From Billgrantia aerodenitrificans (lineage in GTDB: Bacteria > Pseudomonadota > Gammaproteobacteria > Pseudomonadales > Halomonadaceae), in contig NZ_JABFTV010000011.1 of assembly GCF_021404405.1 (NCBI RefSeq), forward strand, positions 62,001 to 126,000: a DNA stretch of 64,000 bases, given 5' to 3'. This document shows, piece after piece, positions 42,344-51,069 of this stretch. How positions within the stretch are numbered: the first letter of the stretch is position 1; every line of letters begins with the position of its first letter. The notes below the pieces were generated by a model. That model had not been told where the DNA came from. It made no database searches and saw nothing but the letters and a program-made list of their open reading frames with translations. The translations under genes and the position numbers were made by a program.

Positions 42344-44128
42344 ATGCTCGATTACCAGGCGCCGCTGCGCGATATGCAGTTCATCCTCGAGGAGCTGGCC
42401 GGTCTCGAGCGGATCGGCGAGCTGCCCGGCTGCGAGGACGCCTTGCCGGATCTGGTCAGCGCCGTGCTGGAGGAGGCCGGCAAGTTCGCCGCCGGCGTAC
42501 TCGCCCCGCTCAACCCGGTCGGCGACCAGCAGGGCTGCCGCCTGAAAGGCGAGCGAGTGGTCACTCCCGAGGGCTGGCAGGCGGCCTATGACCAGTTCCG
42601 CGAGGCCGGCTGGATCGGCCTCTCGCTGCCGCCGGAGCATGGCGGCCAGGGGCTGCCCAAGCTGGTTTCCTCCCCGGTGTGGGAGATGTGGTTCTCGGCC
42701 AACATGGCCTTCGCCATGCTGCCCCAGCTCAACGTGGGCCAGACCGAGGCGCTGACCATCGCCGCCAACGAGGCACAGAAAGCCACCTGGCTCGACAAGA
42801 TCGTCAGCGGCGAGTGGGCCGCCACCATGAACCTCACCGAGCCCCAGGCCGGCTCCGACCTGGCCGCCACGCGCATGCGCGCCGAGCCCGAGGGCGATGA
42901 CGCCTACCGTCTGTTCGGCCAGAAGATATTCATCTCCTACGGCGAGCACGAGCTCACCCCCAATATCGTGCATCTGGTGCTGGCCCGGCTGCCCGACGCC
43001 CCGCCGGGGGTGAAGGGCCTGTCGCTGTTCCTGGTGCCCAAGTACCTGCTCGACGAGCAGGGCGAGCCGGGGCAGCGCAACGACATCCGCTGCATCGCCA
43101 TCGAGCACAAGATGGGCATCCACGGCAGCCCCACCTGCACCCTCAGCTACGGCGATGACGGCGGCGCCCTGGGCTATCTGGTGGGCGAGCCGCACCAGGG
43201 CCTGGCCACCATGTTCGTGATGATGAACGAGGCCCGCTTCAACGTGGGTATTCAGGGATTGGCGCTGGGTGAGCGCGCCTATCAGGCCGCCCTCGCCTAC
43301 GCCCGGGAGCGTGTTCAAGGGCGCGACATCGTCACCGGCGAAGCCGGCAAGGCCATCCTCACCCACCCCGACGTCAAGCGCATGCTGGTATCGATGCGCG
43401 CCCGGCTGATGGCCATGCGCGGCCTGCTCTACAGCGCCGCCGGCTGGTTCGATCTCGCCCGTCATCATCCCGAGGCCGAGGCTGCCGACAAGTACCGCCG
43501 CTACGTCGACCTGCTGATGCCGGTGGCCAAGGGCTGGTGCACCGAGGTGGGCAACGACCTCTGCGACGAGGCGATCCAGGTGTTCGGCGGCATGGGCTTC
43601 GTCGAGGAGACCGGGGTGGCCCAGCTGTTCCGCGACGCCCGTGTCATCACCATCTACGAGGGCACCACCGGCATCCAGGCCAACGACCTGCTGGGGCGCA
43701 AGATCCTGCGCGAGGACGCCGCCACCCTGCGCGAGCTGATCGCGGATATTCGTCAGACGGCCGGTCGGCTCGACGGTCATGAGCACCTGGGCGACCTGGC
43801 GCAGCCGCTCCACGACCTGGCCACCCTGCTCGACCAGAGCGCCGACTGGCTGCTGGCCCACCAGGCCGACACCGCTGAGCTCTATGCCGGTGCCGTGCCG
43901 CTGCTGCACCTGCTCGGCATCGCCTGCGGCGCCTGGCAGATGGCGCGCCTGGCGCTGGCCGCCGAAGCCCGCCGCACGGCAGGCGACGGCGACCCCGACT
44001 ACCTGACGGGGCTGAGCGAACTGGCCCGTTTCTACCTGGCCACCCAGGCACCCCAGGCTCACGCCCACGGCCACACCCTGCGCCACGCTGGTGCGGTGCT
44101 GAGCCGCTTTTCAGAACAAGCACTCTGA
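42344..44128 (+). CDS. Acyl-CoA dehydrogenase, long form with C-terminal domain
   Basis: A 594-residue acyl-CoA dehydrogenase of the enlarged class that includes 3-methylmercaptopropionyl-CoA dehydrogenase: extended N terminus (MLDYQAPLRDMQFILEEL), FAD segment MNLTEPQAGSDLAA, IEHKMGIHGSPTC, and the base in the YEGTTGIQANDLLGRK motif, then an extra C-terminal helical domain. In a phenylpropanoid pathway it would desaturate the saturated side chain before hydration. It has its own 237-bp upstream gap. Confidence 0.85.
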   Translation: MLDYQAPLRDMQFILEELAGLERIGELPGCEDALPDLVSAVLEEAGKFAAGVLAPLNPVGDQQGCRLKGERVVTPEGWQAAYDQFREAGWIGLSLPPEHGGQGLPKLVSSPVWEMWFSANMAFAMLPQLNVGQTEALTIAANEAQKATWLDKIVSGEWAATMNLTEPQAGSDLAATRMRAEPEGDDAYRLFGQKIFISYGEHELTPNIVHLVLARLPDAPPGVKGLSLFLVPKYLLDEQGEPGQRNDIRCIAIEHKMGIHGSPTCTLSYGDDGGALGYLVGEPHQGLATMFVMMNEARFNVGIQGLALGERAYQAALAYARERVQGRDIVTGEAGKAILTHPDVKRMLVSMRARLMAMRGLLYSAAGWFDLARHHPEAEAADKYRRYVDLLMPVAKGWCTEVGNDLCDEAIQVFGGMGFVEETGVAQLFRDARVITIYEGTTGIQANDLLGRKILREDAATLRELIADIRQTAGRLDGHEHLGDLAQPLHDLATLLDQSADWLLAHQADTAELYAGAVPLLHLLGIACGAWQMARLALAAEARRTAGDGDPDYLTGLSELARFYLATQAPQAHAHGHTLRHAGAVLSRFSEQAL

Positions 44129-44275
44129 GCCACCTGCCAAGCAAGAGGCATTCCGCCGCGTCTCTCGCTCAGCAAAGGTCACATCGTGCTGACCTGCTCA
44201 CCGGGCGCTGACTTCTTGTGGTGCCCTTCTCGTTGGGATTAGATCGGCGGTCAACGCCATGTCGAGGAAATCCCA

Positions 44276-44920
44276 ATGACCTCCCCTACTCGTCTCATCT
44301 ATCTGTTCGATCCGCAGTGCGGCTGGTGCTACGGTGCCTCAGCGTCGATGGAGGCTCTGCTGGAACGAGGCGACCACGATGTCCAACTGATCCCGACCGG
44401 ACTCTTTGCCGGCGAGGGCGCCTTTGCCATGAATGATGGCTTCGCCGCTCATGCCTGGGCGGCCGATCAGCGTATCGCGCGACTCACCGGCCAACCGTTC
44501 AGCGACGCCTATCGCGATCGGGTATTGGGCAATCGTGAGTGGCGGGTCGACTCCGGTCCGGCAACGCTGGCGCTCACCGCCGTGTGCCTGACCGAGCCTG
44601 CACGTGAGTTCGCCGCGCTGCACGTCCTCCAGCGCGCACGCTATGTCGAAGGTCGCAACAATGCCGACCCAGCCGTAGTGGCCTCCGTACTGGAGTCGCT
44701 GGGTCTGGAGGAGGCGGCGCGCCGTTTCCGCACGCCGGACGACGAGCTGACAGCTGCCAACCAGACGCGCATCGACGCGGGCAAGGCATGGATGCGCCGC
44801 GTCGGTGCCAATGGCGTTCCCACCCTGGTCGTCAGCGACGAAAAGGGCGCTCGCGTGGTCGATTCGAGCGCCCTCTACGGCGGTATCGACACGCTGGTGT
44901 CGGCCGTTACCCCACCTTGA
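44276..44920 (+). CDS. DsbA-family thioredoxin-fold protein, cytoplasmic
   Basis: A 214-residue DsbA/FrnE-like protein with the redox motif Cys15-Gly-Trp-Cys18 at the usual place (FDPQCGWCYG) and a GVPTLVV cis-proline segment. No signal peptide is visible, so it should act in the cytoplasm. A link to the catabolic genes is not evident. Its 3' end overlaps the convergent thiolase gene by 14 bp. Confidence 0.8.
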   Translation: MTSPTRLIYLFDPQCGWCYGASASMEALLERGDHDVQLIPTGLFAGEGAFAMNDGFAAHAWAADQRIARLTGQPFSDAYRDRVLGNREWRVDSGPATLALTAVCLTEPAREFAALHVLQRARYVEGRNNADPAVVASVLESLGLEEAARRFRTPDDELTAANQTRIDAGKAWMRRVGANGVPTLVVSDEKGARVVDSSALYGGIDTLVSAVTPP

Positions 44921-46097
44921 CGATCAGCGCCGCGGCGGAGTCGCCGGCGGCGCAGCCGGTCACCAGGGCGTAGCCGCCGCCCTTGAGTGCGGTCTCCTCG
45001 ATGGCTTCGATCAGCAGGCGCGCCAGGGTCGGCGCCTGGGGGTGGCCGTAGACCAGCGAGGTGCCGTAGTTGTTGAAGCTGTAGGCGTCGAGCCCCAGCG
45101 CCCTCGAAAGGTGCAGGTCGTTGGCGATGAAGGGCGTGTGATTCTTGATCGTCTTGATCTGGTCGATCGTCAGGCCCGCCCGGTCGAGCGCGCGCTTGAC
45201 CGAAGTGGCCGGCGCCATCGGCATGTGTGCTGGCTTGGTGCGGGCATGGCCGTAAGCCACCACCTGCACCGCCATCTGCGGGTCACGGCTGAGCTCGACG
45301 GCCCGCTCGCGGGTGGTGACCAGAATGCCGGCATTGGCATCGGCCGGGTGGGTCTGGGCCCCGTAGGTATGGATCCCGTCCGGCTGCACGCAGCGCAGCT
45401 TGGCGAGCCCCTCGGCGGAGGTCGCGGTGACCCCTTCGTCGGCCTCGACGAGCTTGGTCTCCTTGCGCGAGACCGCCACCTCCACCGGGAACATGTAGCG
45501 CTTCTGGAAGGCGCGCTCGTTGGCCAGGGCCTCGGCGTACTGCTCGTAGCGCCGCAGGGTCAGCTCATCGGCCTGCTCGCGGCTGAAACCGTGCTCCCGC
45601 GCCACGTTCTCGGCGGTGGTCAGCATGTCCTTGCCGGTGGCCGGATCGGCGGCGATGTTGTCCATGTTCCAGTTCTCGGCGATCACCTCGCCGCCCGGCC
45701 CGTTGGGATTGGGCCAGATGGTGTGCGGGCCGTTGGAGGGCCGGTCGGCCAGCAGGCAATAGGTGGTGTCGAAGCTGCCGGAGTCCACCGCCAGGGCGGC
45801 ATTGAACACCGCCGTGGTGGCGGTGGCGCAGGCCTGGGTGATGTTCTGGCCGGGGGCCTGGCCGGCGCCCATCATGGCCGCGGCCCAGGGCGCGCCGTAG
45901 AAGATCGACTTCTGCCCCACCGACACCCCCAGGTAGAGGTAGTCGATGAGCGTGGGATCGATGTCGCGGGCGGCGAACCAGCGCTTGCTGGTGGCCGCGC
46001 CCAGCTCGATGGAGTTGGCGTTGGCCAGGCTGCCCATCCACTTGCAGAAGGGGGTGGTGTAGTAGCCGCCGTAGGGGATGTAGGCGTTCTTGAACAT
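44907..46097 (-). CDS. Thiolase-family acyl-CoA acetyltransferase
   Basis: A 396-residue thiolase. The nucleophile is Cys90 in NITQACATATTAV, His lies in KNHTPFIAND, and the second Cys in VTGCAAGDSAAALIV. The CATATT active site differs from the CxSG form of typical biosynthetic thiolases, so this belongs to a side branch. It would cleave a 3-keto aryl-CoA into aroyl-CoA and acetyl-CoA. It follows the CoA-transferase gene by 21 bp. Confidence 0.85.
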   Translation of the reverse strand: MFKNAYIPYGGYYTTPFCKWMGSLANANSIELGAATSKRWFAARDIDPTLIDYLYLGVSVGQKSIFYGAPWAAAMMGAGQAPGQNITQACATATTAVFNAALAVDSGSFDTTYCLLADRPSNGPHTIWPNPNGPGGEVIAENWNMDNIAADPATGKDMLTTAENVAREHGFSREQADELTLRRYEQYAEALANERAFQKRYMFPVEVAVSRKETKLVEADEGVTATSAEGLAKLRCVQPDGIHTYGAQTHPADANAGILVTTRERAVELSRDPQMAVQVVAYGHARTKPAHMPMAPATSVKRALDRAGLTIDQIKTIKNHTPFIANDLHLSRALGLDAYSFNNYGTSLVYGHPQAPTLARLLIEAIEETALKGGGYALVTGCAAGDSAAALIVKVG

Positions 46098-46118
46098 GAC
46101 GCTATCTCCAAATACCGT

Positions 46119-47708
46119 TCAGTCGCGGGTCAGATGCGCGCGCAGGCCGCCCCACTGGGGCTGGAAGAGCTCCGCCGGCATCTCGCGCAGCTCGCTGGCA
46201 ATGCGCGGCACGAAGTCCATGGCCGCCAGGATGTCGCGCTCGACGTCCAGCCCGGGGGCAATTTCGGTTAGGGTGATCTCGCCGTCGAGCAGCTCGAACA
46301 CGCAGCGCTCGGTGACGAACAGCACCGGCTTGCCGGTCTCGTGGGCGTAGCGACCGCTGAAGGTGATCTGGTCGACCCGCTGGACGAACTTGCGCCGCGG
46401 CCCCTCCTCGAGAATCCGCAGGCTGCCATCCTCGACCGCCACCTTGCCGCCGTTGGTGAAGGTGCCGCAGAACACCACCTTGCGGGCGTTCTGGCTGATG
46501 TTGATGAAGCCGCCCGGCCCCACCACCTTGTCGCCGAACTTGCTGACGTTGAGGTTGCCCTCGTGGTCGGTCTGGGCCAGCCCCAGGAAGCACACGGCCA
46601 GGCCGCCGCCGTCGTAGAAGTCGAACTGGTAGCCGTGATCGATGATCGCCTCGGCGTTGTAGGCGGTGGCGAAATCGCCGCCGCTGGCCGGCACGCCGCC
46701 GTAGGTACCGAGTTCGGTGGTCAGCGTCATCAGATCGCTGACGCCCTCTTCCGCCGCCACGCTGGAGACCCCTTCGGGCATGCCGATACCGAGGTTGACC
46801 ACCCCGCCCGGCACCAGCTCCATGGCGGCGCGGCGGGCGATCACCTTGCGCGGGTCCAGCGGCAGCGGCTTGATGCCGCCCAGCGGCACCCTGAGATCGC
46901 CGGCCAGCGCCGGATTGTAGGTAGTGGTGATGGTCTGCATGTGGTGTTCGGGCTCGGCCACCACCACGTAGTCGACCAGGTCGCCCGGCACCTTGACCTG
47001 CTTGGGGTGCAGGCTGCCCTGGGTGGCCAGATACTCCACCTGGGCGATGACGATGCCGCCGCTGTTCCTGGCCGCCTGGGCCATGGAGAGCTGCTCGAGG
47101 AACAGCGCCTCGCGCTCCATGCTCAGGTTGCCGCGCTCGTCGGCGGTGGTGGCGCGGATCACCGCCACGTCCACCGGGAAGGAGCGATAGAGCAGCCACT
47201 CCTCGCCTTCCAGCTCGACCAGCTTGACCAGGTCCTCCTCGGCAGCGGTATTGGCCTTGCCGCCCTCCAGGCGCGGGTCGACGAAGGTGCCGAGCCCCAC
47301 CTTGCTGAGTACGCCGGGCTTGTTACCGGCGATATGCCGCCACAGGTGCGCCAGCACGCCCTGGGGCAGCAGGTAGCCTTCGACGCGGTTCTCGCGAATC
47401 AGCTCGCCCATGCGCGGCGCCTGCCCGGTATGGCCGCTGATCAAGCGTTTGACCAGACCGGCGTGGCCGAGATGGTTCATGCCGCGGCTCTTGCCATCGC
47501 CGCAGCCGCAGCTGTGCGCCACGGTGAGATCGCGGGGCGCTCCGCTCTCCAGGAAGCGCTGCTCCAGCGCCGTGGCCACGGCCTCGGCAAAACCGCACAG
47601 GCCGGCGGTGGTCCAGATGACGGTGTCGCCGTCCTGGATCAGGTTCGCCGCGGCAGCGCTGTCGATGATCTTGTTCACACTTGTCGGCTTCACACTTGTC
47701 GGCTTCAC
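46119..47708 (-). CDS. Acyl-CoA:acetate/3-ketoacid CoA-transferase (fused, YdiF type)
   Basis: A 529-residue family I CoA transferase with both half-domains fused. The catalytic Glu332 lies in LTTELGTYGGVPASGG. It can move CoA between acyl-CoA and a free acid, for instance releasing an aromatic acid from its CoA ester. The frame begins with GTG and its first 30 bases are a 15-bp tandem duplication (encoding KPTSV twice), so the true start may lie at either unit. It is cotranscribed with the thiolase. Confidence 0.87.
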   Translation of the reverse strand: MKPTSVKPTSVNKIIDSAAAANLIQDGDTVIWTTAGLCGFAEAVATALEQRFLESGAPRDLTVAHSCGCGDGKSRGMNHLGHAGLVKRLISGHTGQAPRMGELIRENRVEGYLLPQGVLAHLWRHIAGNKPGVLSKVGLGTFVDPRLEGGKANTAAEEDLVKLVELEGEEWLLYRSFPVDVAVIRATTADERGNLSMEREALFLEQLSMAQAARNSGGIVIAQVEYLATQGSLHPKQVKVPGDLVDYVVVAEPEHHMQTITTTYNPALAGDLRVPLGGIKPLPLDPRKVIARRAAMELVPGGVVNLGIGMPEGVSSVAAEEGVSDLMTLTTELGTYGGVPASGGDFATAYNAEAIIDHGYQFDFYDGGGLAVCFLGLAQTDHEGNLNVSKFGDKVVGPGGFINISQNARKVVFCGTFTNGGKVAVEDGSLRILEEGPRRKFVQRVDQITFSGRYAHETGKPVLFVTERCVFELLDGEITLTEIAPGLDVERDILAAMDFVPRIASELREMPAELFQPQWGGLRAHLTRD

Positions 47709-47754
47709 TTTCGTCGGCCCTCTTGCGAAATCACCATTAACATGGAGACATATA

Positions 47755-47769
47755 TTGTTGAATCAACAA
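47755..47769. promoter_or_regulatory. Perfect dyad TTGTTGAATCAACAA upstream of CoA transferase
   Basis: A 15-bp palindrome with 7-bp arms, 47 bp before the CoA-transferase start, in an AT-rich stretch. It is the most symmetrical of the TGTT/AACA dyads in this region and a good candidate for MarR binding. Confidence 0.55.
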
Positions 47770-47800
47770 ACATAGTGACTCATGAAAATCCCGTTCGGAC

Positions 47801-47823
47801 GCCCCGGCCACAGTGACCGGGGC
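47801..47823 (-). terminator. Terminator after the second TRAP operon
   Basis: GCCCCGG (47801-47807) and CCGGGGC (47817-47823) pair around a 9-base loop, 8 bp beyond the dctM stop on the minus strand. No strong T-run follows. Confidence 0.55.
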
Positions 47824-47830
47824 ATTACGG

Positions 47831-49126
47831 TCAGCCGGTCAGTACCAGCACGATCTGGGGATAGAAGATCACCAGGGCCACCACCAGGATGTCGGCCACC
47901 AGGAAGGTCGACACACCACGGAAGATGTCCATCAGCGAGGCGTACTGCCCGGCCACTCCCTTGATGACGAAGATGTTCATGCCCACCGGCGGCGTGATCA
48001 TGCCGATCTCCAGCAGCTTGACCAGCAGCACGCCGAACCAGATCAGGCTGACGTCATACAGCTCGAAGACCGGCAGCAGCACGGGCAGGGTCACCAGCAT
48101 GGCGCCGAACGGCTCCATGAACAGCCCGAGGAAGAGATAGATCAACACCACCACCAGCATCAGTTCCAGATAGGTGGGGTCCCAGCCGCTGACGGCACCG
48201 GTGATGTAGCCGGCCACACCGCTCAGGCTCAGGAACATGGTGAACATGCTGGCACCGACGCCGATGATCAGCAGCGCCGAGGTGGTGGAGAGCGTCTCGA
48301 GCAGCGCCGCCTTCATGGCCCTGCCATTCAGCCGCCGCAGCACCAGGCCGATCAGAATCGCCCCGGCAGCGCCGACGGCACCGGCCTCGGTGGCGGTGAA
48401 GAAGCCGGAGAAGAGGCCGCCGAACACCAGCACCCCGAGCGCCAGCACCGGCCAGATATCGAGCAGCGCCTGACGCGGAGACACCTCGCGGGCGCCAACG
48501 GCCTCCCGGGGCACGATGTCGGGGCGCAACCAGCTCACCACCAGGATCACGATGCAGTAGCTCACCGCGGTCAGCAGGCCGATGGTGATGCCGCCCAGGA
48601 ACACCTGGGTGATCGAGACCTGGGCGAACACGCCGTAGACGATCATCAGGATGCTGGGGGGAATCAGCGCCCCGATGGTGCCACCCGCGGCAATGGTGCC
48701 GCAGGCGAAGCTGGGCTTGTAGCCGCCCTTCACCATCTCGGGAATCGCGATGCGCCCCATGGCCGCCGAGCAGGCGACGCTGGAACCGCTCACCGCGGCA
48801 AAGCCGGAGCTGGCAAAGATGCTGGAGATGGCCACGCCGCCCGGCAGCCAGCGGAACACCACCTTGGCCGCATTGAACAGGCCGTTGGTCAGCCCAGCGT
48901 GGTAGCAAACGAAGCCCATCAGCAGGAACATGGGTACCGCGCTGAGCGTCCACTTGGCGATGAACTCATAGGGCGTCGAGGAGAGCATGCCGATGGCGGT
49001 GTTCCAGCCGAACATCATGGTCATGCCGCCCAATGAGACCGACACCAGAGCAAGCGCAACCGGTACGCGAAGTGCCAGCAGGACAAGGAGAATGATCAAG
49101 CCATAGAAACCGGTCGCAACGGACAT
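47831..49126 (-). CDS. dctM: TRAP transporter large membrane subunit (second system)
   Basis: A 431-residue DctM protein with about 12 spans: GSSVACSAAMGRIAIPEM, GTIGALIPPSILMIVYGVF, TATEAGAVGAAGA and EIGMITPPVGMNIFVIK. It is 4 bp after dctQ and last in the dctP-dctQ-dctM operon. It is not especially close to the DctM at 29348, so it likely serves a different binding-protein class. Confidence 0.92.
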   Translation of the reverse strand: MSVATGFYGLIILLVLLALRVPVALALVSVSLGGMTMMFGWNTAIGMLSSTPYEFIAKWTLSAVPMFLLMGFVCYHAGLTNGLFNAAKVVFRWLPGGVAISSIFASSGFAAVSGSSVACSAAMGRIAIPEMVKGGYKPSFACGTIAAGGTIGALIPPSILMIVYGVFAQVSITQVFLGGITIGLLTAVSYCIVILVVSWLRPDIVPREAVGAREVSPRQALLDIWPVLALGVLVFGGLFSGFFTATEAGAVGAAGAILIGLVLRRLNGRAMKAALLETLSTTSALLIIGVGASMFTMFLSLSGVAGYITGAVSGWDPTYLELMLVVVLIYLFLGLFMEPFGAMLVTLPVLLPVFELYDVSLIWFGVLLVKLLEIGMITPPVGMNIFVIKGVAGQYASLMDIFRGVSTFLVADILVVALVIFYPQIVLVLTG

Positions 49127-49129
49127 GAA

Positions 49130-49648
49130 TTACCTTTCCTCTTGCGCGGGAGAATCGTACGTCGTTCCCGTCGCCAGCAGCGGCAGCCTGACCAGGCAGA
49201 CCAATGCAGCCAGCGCAAAGGCCACGGGCAGTACGAAATAGGTCGGCCAGACGGGCATCGGCACGTTGAGTGACATGACGTAGGCGCCGATCTGGTACTG
49301 CTCCATGGCCTTGCCCCAGGTGGCCACGGCCAGCGTGGCGTAGATGGCCGCCGAGAGCAGCGATACCAGAACGTCGGAAATGCGGATCAGCCTGGGGCCC
49401 ATCAGGCCTTCCAGCGCTTCGACGCTGATCATGTTGCGGCGCCACTCGACCCACCCCAGGGGCAGCAGCGCCAAGGTGATCAGGTAGTAGCGGGTGACCA
49501 GTTCCAGCGTGGCGGGAATGGAGATCGACAGCGTCGAGCGCAGCACCACATCGAGCGTGATGTGCACCACCATCAGCAGAATCCCCAAAGTGCCAAGCAG
49601 CGCCAAGCCGACAGCGGCGAGGTTGGTCAGGCGATATAGAACGGCCAT
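49130..49648 (-). CDS. dctQ: TRAP transporter small membrane subunit (second system)
   Basis: A 172-residue protein with four hydrophobic segments and a DctQ core (VVHITLDVVLRSTLSI, ELVTRYYLITLALLPLGWVEWRRNMISVE). I prefer the ATG at 49646-49648, which follows GGAG, over upstream ATGs. A UUCG-loop hairpin separates it from dctP. Confidence 0.85.
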   Translation of the reverse strand: MAVLYRLTNLAAVGLALLGTLGILLMVVHITLDVVLRSTLSISIPATLELVTRYYLITLALLPLGWVEWRRNMISVEALEGLMGPRLIRISDVLVSLLSAAIYATLAVATWGKAMEQYQIGAYVMSLNVPMPVWPTYFVLPVAFALAALVCLVRLPLLATGTTYDSPAQEER

Positions 49649-49672
49649 GGGCATCTCCATCAGGGGCACGAA

Positions 49673-49690
49673 GCCGGCCCGAAGGCCGGC
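49673..49690 (-). terminator. UUCG-tetraloop hairpin between dctP and dctQ
   Basis: Minus strand GCCGGCC-TTCG-GGCCGGC, a very stable 7-bp stem with UUCG loop, no T-run. Such hairpins commonly protect the upstream message so that binding protein exceeds membrane subunits; this role is inference here. Confidence 0.6.
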
Positions 49691-49713
49691 CATTCGTGAG
49701 GTAGACCACCTAC

Positions 49714-50847
49714 TCAGCTGCCGTAGGCGGCGAAGTCGACGTCACTCCAGATTTCACGCTTCATCGCCTCGGCGATGGCCTCGTGGTCGTCGCCGATCTC
49801 CTCGACGATCTCGGTCCACTTGTCGACCAGTGCCTGGAAGCGCTCGATCTTGCCCTCGGCATCTTCCACGCCATAGCGACGCTCGGCCTGCTCCGCGGCG
49901 TAGACCAGGTCCTCTTCGATGAAGGCCGGGATGGCATCGAGAAGATCCTGCTCGGGCTCGAGAATCTCGATGCCGCTCTCCTTGGCAATTTCGCGCGCCT
50001 CTTCGGCCATCTCGTAACCCCAGCGCTGGGTGATGGCGGCACTCGCCTCGACGGAAGCGTGGATCATCGCCTCACGCTGTTCTTCCGTCAGGCTGTCCCA
50101 GGCCTGCTGGCCGACGGCGTGGGAGATGGTGCTGTGGAAGGTGCCCAGCTCGACGTCGGTCACGTAATTGAGCACGTCGTCGAGGCGGAAGGAAATGATG
50201 TCGGCGATGGAGGCGATGGTACCCTCGATCACGCCCTGGGAGAGCGACTCATAGGTTTCACCCACCGACATGGTCGCCGGTGTGAGGCCGACCGACTCGG
50301 CCCAACGTGAGTACTGCGGGCCGCCGACGCGCATGCGCAGGCCGCGCAGATCGGAGAGGGAGCGCACCGGCTTGGTGCTCAGAATGCGATAGAGGTCAGA
50401 GGCATGCGAGCTGGTGTAGACGATACCCAGCGCCTTGAGTTCTTCCTGACATTCCGCACAGGTAACGATATATTCCATTACCGCCGCCGCCATGGCATGG
50501 GGCGTGGTGCCGAGGAAGGCCATGTCGCCGACCAGGTTGATCTCGGGCAAATCGGCCGGGAAATAGGCCGGCAGGAACAGCCCCGCCTCCACCAGGCCGC
50601 TGCGGATGGCATTACGCATGTTGCCGATGTTGGCCACCTCGGTGCCCAGCAGGTTGCCCCTCAGCTCGCCGTTGGTCTTCTCCTCCAGGCGCTCGGCGAA
50701 TTGGGTGAACATCGGGTTGTAGGCGGGATGAGCTGGCGGCACCCCCGGCGCCATGCGCAGCTCACGGGCTTGGGCATGGCTGGCGAGCGCCAGGCTCCCC
50801 ACGGTGACGGCAATGGCAACGGTCTTGAGCAGCGTGTGATTCGTCAT
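49714..50847 (-). CDS. dctP: TRAP binding protein (second system, distinct subfamily)
   Basis: A 377-residue periplasmic protein with a signal peptide (IAVTVGSLALASHAQA) and DctP-fold segments RELRMAPGVPPAHPAYNP, LRGLRMRVGGPQYSRWAESVG and SLSQGVIEGTIAS. It is a different subfamily from the three proteins at 31, 39 and 59 kb. It contains a CAEC pair near residue 130. Given the surrounding thiolase, CoA-transferase and CoA-synthetase genes, a phenylpropanoid-type acid is a reasonable ligand. The start at MTNHTLLK follows GGAGAG. Confidence 0.87.
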   Translation of the reverse strand: MTNHTLLKTVAIAVTVGSLALASHAQARELRMAPGVPPAHPAYNPMFTQFAERLEEKTNGELRGNLLGTEVANIGNMRNAIRSGLVEAGLFLPAYFPADLPEINLVGDMAFLGTTPHAMAAAVMEYIVTCAECQEELKALGIVYTSSHASDLYRILSTKPVRSLSDLRGLRMRVGGPQYSRWAESVGLTPATMSVGETYESLSQGVIEGTIASIADIISFRLDDVLNYVTDVELGTFHSTISHAVGQQAWDSLTEEQREAMIHASVEASAAITQRWGYEMAEEAREIAKESGIEILEPEQDLLDAIPAFIEEDLVYAAEQAERRYGVEDAEGKIERFQALVDKWTEIVEEIGDDHEAIAEAMKREIWSDVDFAAYGS

Positions 50848-50870
50848 GGGTCTCTCCAGATGGGTTATAT

Positions 50871-50889
50871 TTGTTTGTGTGTTAAACAA
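50871..50889. promoter_or_regulatory. Dyad TTGTTTGTGTGTTAAACAA before second TRAP operon
   Basis: TTGTTT and AAACAA arms 7 bases apart (TGTT-N9-AACA core), starting 24 bp upstream of dctP, where a bound repressor would block transcription or the leader. Confidence 0.45.
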
Positions 50890-50950
50890 TGGTTCTTATC
50901 ACCTATCTTTGATCTGATTATAGTCCACTCATCAACCCCCCTCGATAGCC

Positions 50951-50960
50951 GACTTTGGTC
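50951..50960 (-). promoter_or_regulatory. GACTAAAGTC-type element upstream of second TRAP operon
   Basis: Minus strand reads GACCAAAGTC (one mismatch), 104 bp before dctP. Confidence 0.5.
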
Positions 50961-51001
50961 TAAGCTCGCTTGGCCAGCGACCTCTCGAGACAGGTGCCGA
51001 T

Positions 51002-51034
51002 AAAAGGCCCGGCGAGTCGCGTTCTCGCCGGGCC
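51002..51034 (-). terminator. Rho-independent terminator of the porin gene
   Basis: GGCCCGGCGAG (51006-51016) and CTCGCCGGGCC (51024-51034) form an 11-bp stem; on the minus strand it is followed by TTTTA. It lies 36 bp past the porin stop. Confidence 0.85.
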
Positions 51035-51069
51035 GAAAGCAAGCTAGTCGGATACAGAGCACGTTACCT

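Noticed and set aside
44276..44920. 2-hydroxychromene-2-carboxylate isomerase of aromatic catabolism
   Set aside because: The family is also thioredoxin-like, but the CGWC motif and FrnE/DsbA pattern point to a redox protein instead.
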